Assembly (NCBI GenBank): GCA_002699335.1
Contig: PACG01000191.1
Span: 1 to 13,214, forward strand
DNA: 13,214 nt
From: Candidatus Poribacteria bacterium
GTDB lineage: Bacteria; Poribacteria; WGA-4E; UBA9662
Direction: 5' to 3'
Part shown: positions 6,925 to 12,839 of the stretch, one piece after another
Layout of the letters: the number at the start of each line of letters is the position of its first letter
Numbering within the stretch: the first letter of the stretch is position 1
The notes under the pieces: model-generated
Told to the model about the DNA's origin: nothing
Databases searched by the model: none
What the model saw: only the letters and a program-made list of their open reading frames with translations
Made by a program: the position numbers and the translations under genes

Positions 6925-8179
6925 CCTCTCCTTCTTTGATACCAGCTTTCAACAGGGCGTTGATAACACCCATATTTTTGAGCTTGCGATGTAGCATCAC
7001 TAAGGCTTGTGTATTTTCCAAATCAGTCATCAGTACGGCGCGTTTCGGTTGTGTTCCAACAACGGAATAACCACGCTCGTCTTTAGAAATCTGAAACCTT
7101 TTCTTGGCTCTTGGCACTTCAATGACAGTCGGCGTTGCTTTCTGTTGCTCCCGGATCTTTTGGTTAATGCGCTGAAGCAACTGATAAGTTGTTCGGATTA
7201 GTCCTTCAACACCTTGCCCGGTCACCGCTGAGATGGTAAAGGTTCTCCGCTTCTGACGCTTGAAGTAGTCGCCAATCTTTACCAGCTGCGCTTCTGCAGA
7301 CGGTAGATCGGCTTTGTTAAGGGCAACCAGTTGTGGAATTCGTCCCAGACGAGAGTTATAGAGCTCTAGCTCTCGATTGATTTTTTCATAATCGGTAATC
7401 GGTTCTCGATCGTCGACAGCAGCGATATCAATGACGTGGATCAGCATCTTAGTACGCTCAACATGACGAAGAAAATCGTGCCCCAGTCCTAGTCCGGCAT
7501 GTGCTCCCTCAATTAAACCGGGAATATCAGCCAAGACAAAGTTTTGCTCTGTCCCGACCCGAACAACACCTAAATTGGGTGATAACGTGGTAAAAGGGTA
7601 GTTAGCGATTTTGGGTCTGGCCGCGGAGGTACGAGATAGAAGGGTTGATTTACCCGCGTTTGGGTAACCGATCAAACCGACATCAGCGATTAACTTGACC
7701 TCCAGATCGACGACGGTTTCTTCTCCTGGCTCGCCTTTTTCTGCTACCCGCGGTGTCTGAAAGGTGCTACTTCTAAAATGGGTATTTCCACGTCCACCGA
7801 TCCCACCACGAGCGATTACTACTCGTTGTGAAGGCAGCTTCAGATCTACCATCTCGTCGCTGCGTTCCTCGTCTTCACTACGATACCACTGAACGATTGT
7901 ACCAATAGGGACTTTTACGATTCGATCTTCAGCATCTTTGCCGTTTCGGAGTTTACCCATACCGTGTTGGCCATTGTCTGCCCTCTGATGCTGATGGTAT
8001 TTGAAGTCGATCAGGGTTGTCATTCCTTCAACTGCTTCGAGAACTACGTTACCCCCTTTCCCACCGTCACCACCGTTTGGACCACCACGTGGAATAAACT
8101 TTTCCCGCCGGAAACTGATGCAACCGCTGCCACCGTTTCCGCCTTTGGCCTGAACCCGGGCTGTATCGACATTTATCAT
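6875..8179 (-). CDS. obgE: GTPase Obg (CgtA) with C-terminal OCT domain
   Basis: A ribosome-associated GTPase acting in large-subunit assembly and stress or cell-cycle control. The glycine-rich Obg fold covers 1-160, with VQAKGGNGGSGCISFRREKF, RGGPNGGDGGKGG and IARGGIGGRGNTHF. The G domain carries P-loop GYPNAGKST (171-179), the switch segment NYPFTTL, DIPGLIEGAHAGLGLGHDFL (from 218), NKAD (288-291) and a SAVTGQG G5 loop (317-323). An OCT domain follows (about 355-430) with FQISKDERGYSVVG and EGEDVYIHGFEF. At 434 residues it is typical of OCT-bearing members. ATG 8179 places the conserved N-terminus correctly, though the ribosome site is weak. It follows rplU-rpmA in the classic order but is separated from rpmA by an intrinsic terminator whose T-tract ends 13 bases before this start. 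Confidence 0.97.
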   Translation of the reverse strand: MINVDTARVQAKGGNGGSGCISFRREKFIPRGGPNGGDGGKGGNVVLEAVEGMTTLIDFKYHQHQRADNGQHGMGKLRNGKDAEDRIVKVPIGTIVQWYRSEDEERSDEMVDLKLPSQRVVIARGGIGGRGNTHFRSSTFQTPRVAEKGEPGEETVVDLEVKLIADVGLIGYPNAGKSTLLSRTSAARPKIANYPFTTLSPNLGVVRVGTEQNFVLADIPGLIEGAHAGLGLGHDFLRHVERTKMLIHVIDIAAVDDREPITDYEKINRELELYNSRLGRIPQLVALNKADLPSAEAQLVKIGDYFKRQKRRTFTISAVTGQGVEGLIRTTYQLLQRINQKIREQQKATPTVIEVPRAKKRFQISKDERGYSVVGTQPKRAVLMTDLENTQALVMLHRKLKNMGVINALLKAGIKEGEDVYIHGFEFQFTATKE

Positions 8180-8191
8180 CTGAATCCGCTA

Positions 8192-8226
8192 CCAAAAAGC
8201 GAAAAGCCTCGCAAAAACGAGGCTTT
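8192..8226 (-). terminator. Intrinsic terminator between rpmA and obgE
   Basis: On the minus strand, AAAGCCTCG (8226-8218) and CGAGGCTTT (8211-8203) form a perfect 9-bp stem around a 6-base loop. The run TTTTCGCTTTTT follows. It should end the rplU-rpmA transcript, at least in part. The obgE start codon is only 13 bases past the T-tract, with no obvious room for a promoter between, so readthrough or an internal promoter must feed obgE and proB. Confidence 0.82.
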
Positions 8227-8268
8227 CAATTGAAACCGGAAAACGAAGATCTAAGTTATGGTATGGGT

Positions 8269-8535
8269 CTAAAAGTCAGGTCGTTCACTGTAAACGCTGA
8301 CTTTTCGACGGTATTTATCCTTGCGCTCAAACCACACATAACCGTCAATTTTTGAAAACAGGGTGTGGTCTCGACCTAAACCGACATTGTTACCCGGATG
8401 AAGCCGTGTACCACGCTGACGCGTCAGGATATTTCCAGCTTTGACATAGTTGCCGGAAAAGCGTTTAACGCCGAGGCGTTTGCTATTGCTATCCCGTCCG
8501 TTTTGGGTACTTCCGCCACCTTTTTTATGTGCCAT
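8269..8535 (-). CDS. rpmA: 50S ribosomal protein L27
   Basis: A protein of 88 residues and the full L27 signature: [20 protein letters not shown] at the N-terminus, [24 protein letters not shown] and [12 protein letters not shown]27 sits near the peptidyl-transferase centre, and its flexible N-terminus reaches toward the tRNA acceptor ends. It starts directly with MAHKKGG, so the Firmicute-type cleaved N-terminal extension is absent. A textbook ribosome site, AGGAGGT, lies at 8541-8547, five bases before ATG 8535. It is 36 bases downstream of rplU, in the standard operon order, and is followed by a terminator. Confidence 0.98.
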   Translation of the reverse strand: MAHKKGGGSTQNGRDSNSKRLGVKRFSGNYVKAGNILTRQRGTRLHPGNNVGLGRDHTLFSKIDGYVWFERKDKYRRKVSVYSERPDF

Positions 8536-8571
8536 TATCGACCTCCTACCGCTAGTCTCTGGATTGCTCGC

Positions 8572-8886
8572 CTAGACCTGAATATCTGTAATTTTCAAAC
8601 GGGTATATTGCTGGCGATGTCCAATTTTTCGACGATATCCTTTACGTCTCTTGTATTTAAAGACGACTATCTTTGGCCCTTTGACCTGACCCACTACCTC
8701 GCCAACAACGGATGCGCCATCAATATAGGGAGTTCCAATCTGCGTGGCACCTTCATTACCACCAACCAGCAGAACATCGGTAAAATTAACGACATCTCCA
8801 GCAGGAACCTCTAACTTTTCTACATCGAGGATTGATCCGACCCCAACCTGATGCTGCTTGCCGCCAGATGTGAATACTGCGTACAT
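8572..8886 (-). CDS. rplU: 50S ribosomal protein L21
   Basis: A protein of 104 residues, typical for L21, which binds 23S rRNA in the large subunit. It begins MYAVFTSGGKQHQVGVGSIL, contains VDGASVVGEV-type spacing (YIDGASVVGEVVGQVKGPKI) and ends with the basic KYKRRKGYRRKIGHRQQYT segment and LKITDI, all as in the family. An upstream in-frame ATG at 8904 would add six residues (MEKVRL). I chose 8886 because L21 proteins begin at MYAV. GGAG 12 bases upstream is a somewhat distant ribosome site, so the longer form is not fully excluded. It is the first gene of rplU-rpmA. Confidence 0.96.
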   Translation of the reverse strand: MYAVFTSGGKQHQVGVGSILDVEKLEVPAGDVVNFTDVLLVGGNEGATQIGTPYIDGASVVGEVVGQVKGPKIVVFKYKRRKGYRRKIGHRQQYTRLKITDIQV

Positions 8887-8960
8887 GAGCCTAACTTTCT
8901 CCAATCGGACTACACTTGCCTTTTCTTAAGTAAATTGTGATTCCTTGAACACAAGCTAGG

Positions 8961-8990
8961 ATTGTAACTGACTTTAGCCAATAATGTCAA
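8961..8990 (-). promoter_or_regulatory. Sigma70-type promoter of rplU-rpmA
   Basis: On the minus strand TTGACA (8990-8985, perfect), an 18-base spacer, then TACAAT (8966-8961, five of six). Transcription would begin near 8954, giving a leader of about 68 bases before rplU. It diverges from the promoter of the oxidoreductase gene at 9143. Confidence 0.8.
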
Positions 8991-9039
8991 TGCCAAATTG
9001 GTTTCCCCATACCTTTTTACAGCGCTTTCACTAAGGCTC

Positions 9040-9064
9040 TGTGTTGGTGTTGACAGCCAACACA
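9040..9064. promoter_or_regulatory. Perfect inverted repeat centred on a -35 box, likely operator
   Basis: TGTGTTGG (9040-9047) and CCAACACA (9057-9064) are exact reverse complements, separated by nine bases. The -35 hexamer at 9050-9055 lies inside the spacer. A bound dimer would block RNA polymerase at the + strand promoter. The cognate regulator is not identifiable in the window. The palindrome lies about 50 bases upstream of the rplU -35 box, so regulation of rplU is less likely. Confidence 0.6.
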
Positions 9065-9078
9065 AGATGTGATAAGCT
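9050..9078 (+). promoter_or_regulatory. Sigma70-type promoter of the oxidoreductase gene at 9143
   Basis: TTGACA (9050-9055, perfect), a 17-base spacer, then TAAGCT (9073-9078). The -10 is weak, which fits a promoter needing control. Start of transcription would be near 9085, leaving a leader of about 58 bases that ends in the AAGGAG ribosome site at 9128-9133. Confidence 0.65.
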
Positions 9079-9142
9079 GAATTTAGTCTATTCCAAAATG
9101 GCACTTTGAATTATCTATACTTTTAGCAAGGAGTTGTTAAAA

Positions 9143-10192
9143 ATGGCAGACAAAATTTACCGTGTTGGCATTATCGGTTGTGGTGGAATGGGTGGCTCTC
9201 ATACCAATGCTTGGAAGAATCATCCTCGCACTGAGGTCGTCGCTGCAATGGATATTGATGCTGACCGAGCATCGGCATTTACAGAGACCAACGAGTTAGC
9301 CGCCCATTATACCGACTTCAACCAGATGTTCGCTCAAGAGAATCTAGATATCGTTTCAATCACCACCTGGCAGAGCGTCCGTTTAGAACCGACATTGGCC
9401 GCTGCCGAAGCGGGTTTAGCTGGAATCATTGCTGAAAAACCGATCTCAGCCTCGGTGGGTGAAGCCAACGATATGATCGAAGCCTGTGACAAAAATGGCA
9501 CTAAGCTGGTAGTTGGGCATCAACGGCGGTTCAGCCCACAAAACAGTGAAGCCAGACGGTTAATTCAGGAAGGGGCCATCGGTCAACCGCAAGCCATGCT
9601 GCGTCGTGATGGCCTTGGTCTCTTGAACCGTGGCACACACGAAGTCGACGAAATGCGCTATATTTTGGGTGACCCTAAGCCGCTGTGGCTAATCGGTCAG
9701 GTATCACGAAAAACCGATAAGTGGGAGCGCCGGGTACGGTGTGAAGACCTCTGCTTTGGTGAGATCTGTTTTGACGGCGGGATTCGCGGCTTGTACGAGA
9801 GCGACCTGCCGGGTCCTGGTTTGCGAGGCGATGCGGTTTATGGGGATGACGGTCAACTACGTCGTGGCCCAGATGGAACGATCGAACTGCTGAATAGCCA
9901 AGCGACCGGTTGGAAAACTATTCAACCCCGCCAGAGTGAGCCCAACCAGTATCAAGAGATGGTCCAATGGTTGGACGGTGAGATCGAAGAACACCGGAAT
10001 GCGGGTATTCACGGAAAAATTACCATTGAGATTTTGATGGCTATTTATGAGTCTCTGCGAATTAAAGATGTGGTTGAATTTCCGCTCGAAACACGAGAAA
10101 ATCCGCTAGATCTGCTGGTCGAAGGTGGACTACTCCCCGTTTTCAAGGAAGGACGTTACGACATCCGAGCTCCATTTCCAGAACAGCGATAG
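9143..10192 (+). CDS. Gfo/Idh/MocA family NAD(P)-dependent oxidoreductase
   Basis: A protein of 349 residues. The N-terminal Rossmann fold has VGIIGCGGMGGSH (8-20), the GxGxxG dinucleotide site, with Asp37 after the second strand. AEKPIS (97-102) is the family EKP motif with its catalytic lysine. GHQRRFSP (125-132) and RGTHEVDEMRYILG (163-176) follow, His166 being the likely catalytic histidine. The C-terminal part is the sheet that forms the sugar or inositol pocket, ending with a GKITIEILMAIYESLR helix. The start is ATG 9143 because AAGGAG (9128-9133) lies nine bases before it; a TTG nine bases upstream abuts the ribosome site. Members oxidise sugars, inositols or related compounds, but the substrate cannot be predicted. 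It is flanked by its own promoter and terminator. Confidence 0.9.
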   Translation: MADKIYRVGIIGCGGMGGSHTNAWKNHPRTEVVAAMDIDADRASAFTETNELAAHYTDFNQMFAQENLDIVSITTWQSVRLEPTLAAAEAGLAGIIAEKPISASVGEANDMIEACDKNGTKLVVGHQRRFSPQNSEARRLIQEGAIGQPQAMLRRDGLGLLNRGTHEVDEMRYILGDPKPLWLIGQVSRKTDKWERRVRCEDLCFGEICFDGGIRGLYESDLPGPGLRGDAVYGDDGQLRRGPDGTIELLNSQATGWKTIQPRQSEPNQYQEMVQWLDGEIEEHRNAGIHGKITIEILMAIYESLRIKDVVEFPLETRENPLDLLVEGGLLPVFKEGRYDIRAPFPEQR

Positions 10193-10229
10193 CTTTTCCT
10201 AATCAACCCTAAATCAGTCTTAATAGACG

Positions 10230-10257
10230 AGGCGCACCTGCAGTGGTGCGCCTTTTT
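10230..10257 (+). terminator. Intrinsic terminator after the first oxidoreductase gene
   Basis: AGGCGCACC (10230-10238) and GGTGCGCCT (10245-10253) form a perfect 9-bp GC-rich stem with a 6-base loop (TGCAGT), followed by TTTTT. It lies 38 bases after the stop codon. Confidence 0.9.
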
Positions 10258-10348
10258 GATGTCAGGCAGCAACTTTTATTGATAGAAGTTAAGTTGATGT
10301 ATAATCATTGATCTTTGCTCACCTCTCTCAAAAAGATGTAAACGAGCG

Positions 10349-10377
10349 TTGACGACGATTACAGTGTAATTTATAAT
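10349..10377 (+). promoter_or_regulatory. Sigma70-type promoter of the oxidoreductase gene at 10462
   Basis: TTGACG (10349-10354), a 17-base spacer, then TATAAT (10372-10377, perfect). Transcription would begin near 10384, giving a leader of about 78 bases. A second TATAAT at 10300-10305 has TTGATA 15 bases upstream and may be a weaker alternative. The rest of 10258-10461 holds nothing else I can name. Confidence 0.7.
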
Positions 10378-10461
10378 GAAGTTGTCTATCTAGGTTTTGT
10401 AGATCAACTGATACTGATCTCAGAACGAAAATTAGTCACTAACAAGGAGAAAAGAGAAATT

Positions 10462-11475
10462 ATGGCGTTTCGAGTCGGATTAGTTGGTACGGGTGGCATT
10501 GCTCGTGCTCATGGAAATGCAGCCAAGCAGGTTAACGATGCTATTTTACAGTCTATATGCGACGTTTCTGAAGAGGCTGTCAACCGTTACGGCGACGAGT
10601 TCGAAGTTGAAAACCGGTACACCGATCTAGACCAGATGCTGCAAAGTGAAGATTTGGATTTGGCTGTGATCTGCACTTGGGGGGCGTATCACGAACAGGT
10701 AGGCGTACAGTTGGCCAGCTCCGGACGAGTGAAAGCAATCCTGTGTGAAAAACCGTTCACTTCAACCGGTGCAGAGGCGAAACGAATGGTTGCCGCTGCC
10801 AAAGATAACGACGTGTTACTGGCCGAAGCTTTCAAGTTTCGGCATCATCCAATGCACCTGAAAGCACACGAATTGATTGATAGTGGTGCCATCGGTGAAG
10901 TGATGAATATCCGAAGTACCTTTTGTACCGGTGGTAGCGGTGGTGGGCCTGAGAAACGCCAACCCGAAAGTAATTGGCGTTTCAACAAAGCCCAAGGGGG
11001 TGGAAGTATTTACGATCTCGCTTGCTACAATATCCACCATGCACGCGCGGTTTATAAAGTCGATCCGATCCTCGTTTTTGCTAGTCCACAAGCCGGAATA
11101 GAGGTTGACGATGGGGCTTATATTCTTCTCGTTTTTCCCGATGAACGGACAGCACAAATCTCGGTTGGCTTCAACTCGTGGAGATCACAATATGCTGAAA
11201 TTAACGGTACTGCTGGCGGTCTGAGGCTAGATAAAGTCTGGAATAATGAAGGACAATCTGTCAAGCTTGAATTGCGTACGCCTCAACAAAGCGAGGATTT
11301 CGACTTTGAACCCACCTTCCAATTTGCTCATCAACTCCAACATATGTGTGACTGTCTAGCAACGGGGCAACCCCACCGAATTCCGCCCGAAAATAGCCTG
11401 AACCAGATGCGCGTGATCGATGCAGTCTACCAATCGATGTATAGCGGCAAAGCGGTTGAGCTGAATCTATCCTGA
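10462..11475 (+). CDS. Gfo/Idh/MocA family NAD(P)-dependent oxidoreductase, second type
   Basis: A protein of 337 residues, related to but clearly different from the product of 9143-10192. The Rossmann fold opens with VGLVGTGGIARAHG (5-18), followed by the acidic residue of CDVSEE (33-38). CEKPFTSTGAEAKRM (95-109) holds the EKP motif. AEAFKFRHHPMH (121-132) and GGGSIYDLACYNIHHARAVY (179-198) form the catalytic and substrate region; this GGG-DLACY version is typical of dimeric dihydrodiol or xylose dehydrogenase-like members. The ribosome site AAGGAG (10444-10449) is 12 bases before ATG, with further purine-rich sequence nearer. The gene is monocistronic, between its own promoter and a strong terminator. 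Substrate is unknown; a role in sugar or aromatic diol oxidation is inference. Confidence 0.9.
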   Translation: MAFRVGLVGTGGIARAHGNAAKQVNDAILQSICDVSEEAVNRYGDEFEVENRYTDLDQMLQSEDLDLAVICTWGAYHEQVGVQLASSGRVKAILCEKPFTSTGAEAKRMVAAAKDNDVLLAEAFKFRHHPMHLKAHELIDSGAIGEVMNIRSTFCTGGSGGGPEKRQPESNWRFNKAQGGGSIYDLACYNIHHARAVYKVDPILVFASPQAGIEVDDGAYILLVFPDERTAQISVGFNSWRSQYAEINGTAGGLRLDKVWNNEGQSVKLELRTPQQSEDFDFEPTFQFAHQLQHMCDCLATGQPHRIPPENSLNQMRVIDAVYQSMYSGKAVELNLS

Positions 11476-11527
11476 TTGTTCAGGCCTGTCCTGTAATCTG
11501 TCTACTACTTCTAGATCTACCGGTGAC

Positions 11528-11561
11528 AAAGCGGATGTTCAAACTAAACATCCGCTTTTTT
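11528..11561 (+). terminator. Intrinsic terminator after the second oxidoreductase gene
   Basis: AAAGCGGATGTT (11528-11539) and AACATCCGCTTT (11547-11558) form a perfect 12-bp stem with a 7-base loop, and the T run extends to 11561. It lies about 50 bases after the stop codon. Confidence 0.92.
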
Positions 11562-11592
11562 GTTTGAATTAGATAAAGCCCTTGACAATGCT

Positions 11593-11646
11593 AAATATAA
11601 TTTAGTTGCCCCTAAATTATATTTTTAACAGCATGAAATTTAGGGG
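11593..11646. promoter_or_regulatory. Nested palindromes, likely metal-regulator (DtxR/MntR-type) operator
   Basis: AAATATAATTTAG (11593-11605) and CTAAATTATATTT (11612-11624) are an exact 13-bp inverted repeat around TTGCCC. The second arm also takes part in another exact inverted repeat: CCCCTAAATT (11609-11618) against AATTTAGGGG (11637-11646). Three half-sites of the type AATTTAG therefore sit in 54 bases, ending 14 bases before the regulator start codon. TATAAT at 11596-11601 lies inside the first arm, but no good -35 box is properly spaced from it; TTGACA at 11582 is only 8 bases away. Binding by the adjacent DtxR-type protein or a relative is inferred from position and symmetry. Confidence 0.6.
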
Positions 11647-11659
11647 TTTTAGGAGCCGA

Positions 11660-12316
11660 ATGAGTTCACAAGCTGTCGAAGATTATCTGAAAGCAATTTA
11701 TAAATTACAACTTCGAGATTCCATCGTGACAACTTCAGCCTTAGCCGAATACCTAAATGTTAGTCCGGCCTCTGCCTGGGAATGATTAAGAAGTTGGCCT
11801 TATCCAATTTGGTGAAACAAAATTGCATTAGAGGCTATTCGACACCATCGGCAGGTTGAGTTGTATTTAGCCGAGGCACTAAATGTACCTTGGGATAAAG
11901 TCCATGATGAAGCCGGAAAATGGGAACACGTTTTATCAGAAGACCTTGAAGATCGGATTGATGGAATATTGGGCCACCTAACAGCAGATCCTCATGGGGC
12001 ACCGATACCCACCCGTGATGGAACGATCGATGATAGATCTGTTTTTTACCAGCGCTCTGAGTTGATAGTGGGAACCAGCGCTACTATCACCGAAGTTAGC
12101 GACGAGGATGCCGATCTGCTGCGCTATTTGGGGGAATTGAAACTCTATCCAAAAACCGAGATCGAAATGGTATCAATTTCACCTATTGACGGGCTAATGA
12201 CAATTCGGCCCTATTTAAAGGTTCGTAATTTAGATAATCCTGTTATTGGCGAGAAAGTTTCCAATTGTATCTCTGTCACTATTCTACAGCAGGACAAGCC
12301 TGGAAAAGAAAGCTGA
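11660..12316 (+). pseudogene. Broken DtxR/MntR-family metal-dependent transcriptional regulator
   Basis: Such regulators bind Mn, Fe or Zn and repress metal uptake genes. ATG 11660, with AGGAG at 11651-11655, opens the winged-helix part: SSQAVEDYLKAIYKLQ, then TTSALAEYLNVSPASA. The frame stops at TGA 11783. The next helix continues one frame away as MIKKLALSNLVKQ (11782-11820), implying a 1-base deletion. The original frame resumes at about 11822 with IALEAIRHHRQVELYLAEAL, and the intervening wing and tail (about 15 residues) are missing. From there the metal-binding and dimerisation domain (WEHVLSEDLEDRID, HGAPIPTRDG) and the FeoA/SH3-like domain (LIVGTSATITEVSDEDADLL) run intact to TGA 12314. 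The open part could at most make a fragment lacking DNA binding. Two separate lesions make a single sequencing error unlikely. Confidence 0.85.
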
Positions 12317-12335
12317 GTTGAAGAAAATTGCTGGC

Positions 12336-12487
12336 ATGAAACTTTTTTTATCAATTTCGTTAATTTACTTTTCCAGCTGTACGGATCCGCAACCGCTTGT
12401 GCTATCAGCCCAAAATGCTGTAACATCAACAACTCCCATGTGATTGATGAAGGTAGACCGTTGCAGGTTGTCACCACCATCATAAAT
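12336..12487 (+). pseudogene. Remnant of a metal ABC transporter substrate-binding lipoprotein
   Basis: ATG 12336 opens a 35-residue frame, MKLFLSISLIYFSSCTDPQP and on, resembling a lipoprotein signal peptide with a possible acceptor Cys15; the lipobox FSSC is imperfect. It ends at 12443. In another frame, 12440-12481 reads VIDEGRPLQVVTTI, which resembles the first strand of ZnuA/TroA-type metal-binding proteins (usual form KPLKVVTTIGMI). No homology is visible after that, so the mature protein of about 300 residues is gone. It starts 19 bases after the DtxR-type pseudogene, the normal order for an Mn/Zn/Fe uptake operon. Identification relies on this context and a short motif. Confidence 0.5.
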
Positions 12488-12572
12488 AAACATCAAGCAA
12501 AGGGAACCATTACTAAGAGAGTAGAATTGTAGTCGATAATCATCGTTCCGTGATTCTATTGGAGATTATTTT

Positions 12573-12668
12573 ATGGATTGGACAACCTTTATTGTTGGAA
12601 ATATTCTATTATTGCTATTTCTAGTTTTATTCTGGCCTGAATGTGGCCTTAAATGCTGGTATGATTAA
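12573..12668 (+). pseudogene. 31-codon hydrophobic ORF, possible metal-transporter permease scrap
   Basis: ATG 12573 follows GGAG (12561-12564) at eight bases. The product starts MDWTTFIVGNILLLLFLVLF, one membrane span, and ends with WPEC and a short tail. The hydrophobic run ending in an aromatic turn recalls a helix of ABC-3 family metal permeases, which would fit the decayed locus, but the match is too short to be firm. It could equally be a small membrane peptide gene of its own. Confidence 0.3.
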
Positions 12669-12701
12669 ACGACCCGCTGAAGAAGGGTTAGTGACCAGAC
12701 C

Positions 12702-12809
12702 ATGCTGACAGCCGTCGAGCTGGGTAACAAACTGCCAATCACCTGGGCAATCCTAAAAGCACACAATGTTAGGCCTGCTCTACCGGGCCAACTAGTAGGA
12801 GTAGGTTAG
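12702..12809 (+). pseudogene. 35-codon ORF, possible fragment of a thiamine-diphosphate enzyme
   Basis: The frame reads MLTAVELGNKLPITWAILKA and continues to TAG 12807. The TAVE..NKLPITW.IL pattern resembles the segment of acetolactate synthase and benzoylformate decarboxylase relatives where the diphosphate-binding region is followed by a LPIT-VVLNN strand. No other part of such an enzyme is visible nearby. There is no ribosome site. This is a weak, by-eye resemblance in a decayed stretch. Confidence 0.2.
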
Positions 12810-12815
12810 CCCGGT
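12782..12815. repeat. Inverted repeat in the convergent spacer
   Basis: ACCGGGC (12782-12788) faces GCCCGGT (12809-12815), with three further pairs inside after one mismatch. No T-tract follows on either strand, so a role as terminator is doubtful, but it lies where transcription from both sides would meet, just past the end of the amidohydrolase gene. Confidence 0.4.
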
Positions 12816-12839
12816 CAGGAGAAACGTAGATCTGTAGCT

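Noticed and set aside
8887..8904. Longer L21 start giving MEKVRL before MYAV
   Set aside because: Family members begin at MYAV; the extra codons overlap the probable GGAG ribosome site.
9134..9142. TTG start adding three residues to the oxidoreductase
   Set aside because: The AAGGAG site would touch the TTG directly, while ATG 9143 has proper nine-base spacing.
11861..12316. A separate 151-residue gene starting at ATG 11861
   Set aside because: The ATG is an internal Met of the DtxR-type protein (within the LYLAEAL helix region, GTTGAG TTG T-ATTT context) with no ribosome site; it is the tail of the broken regulator.
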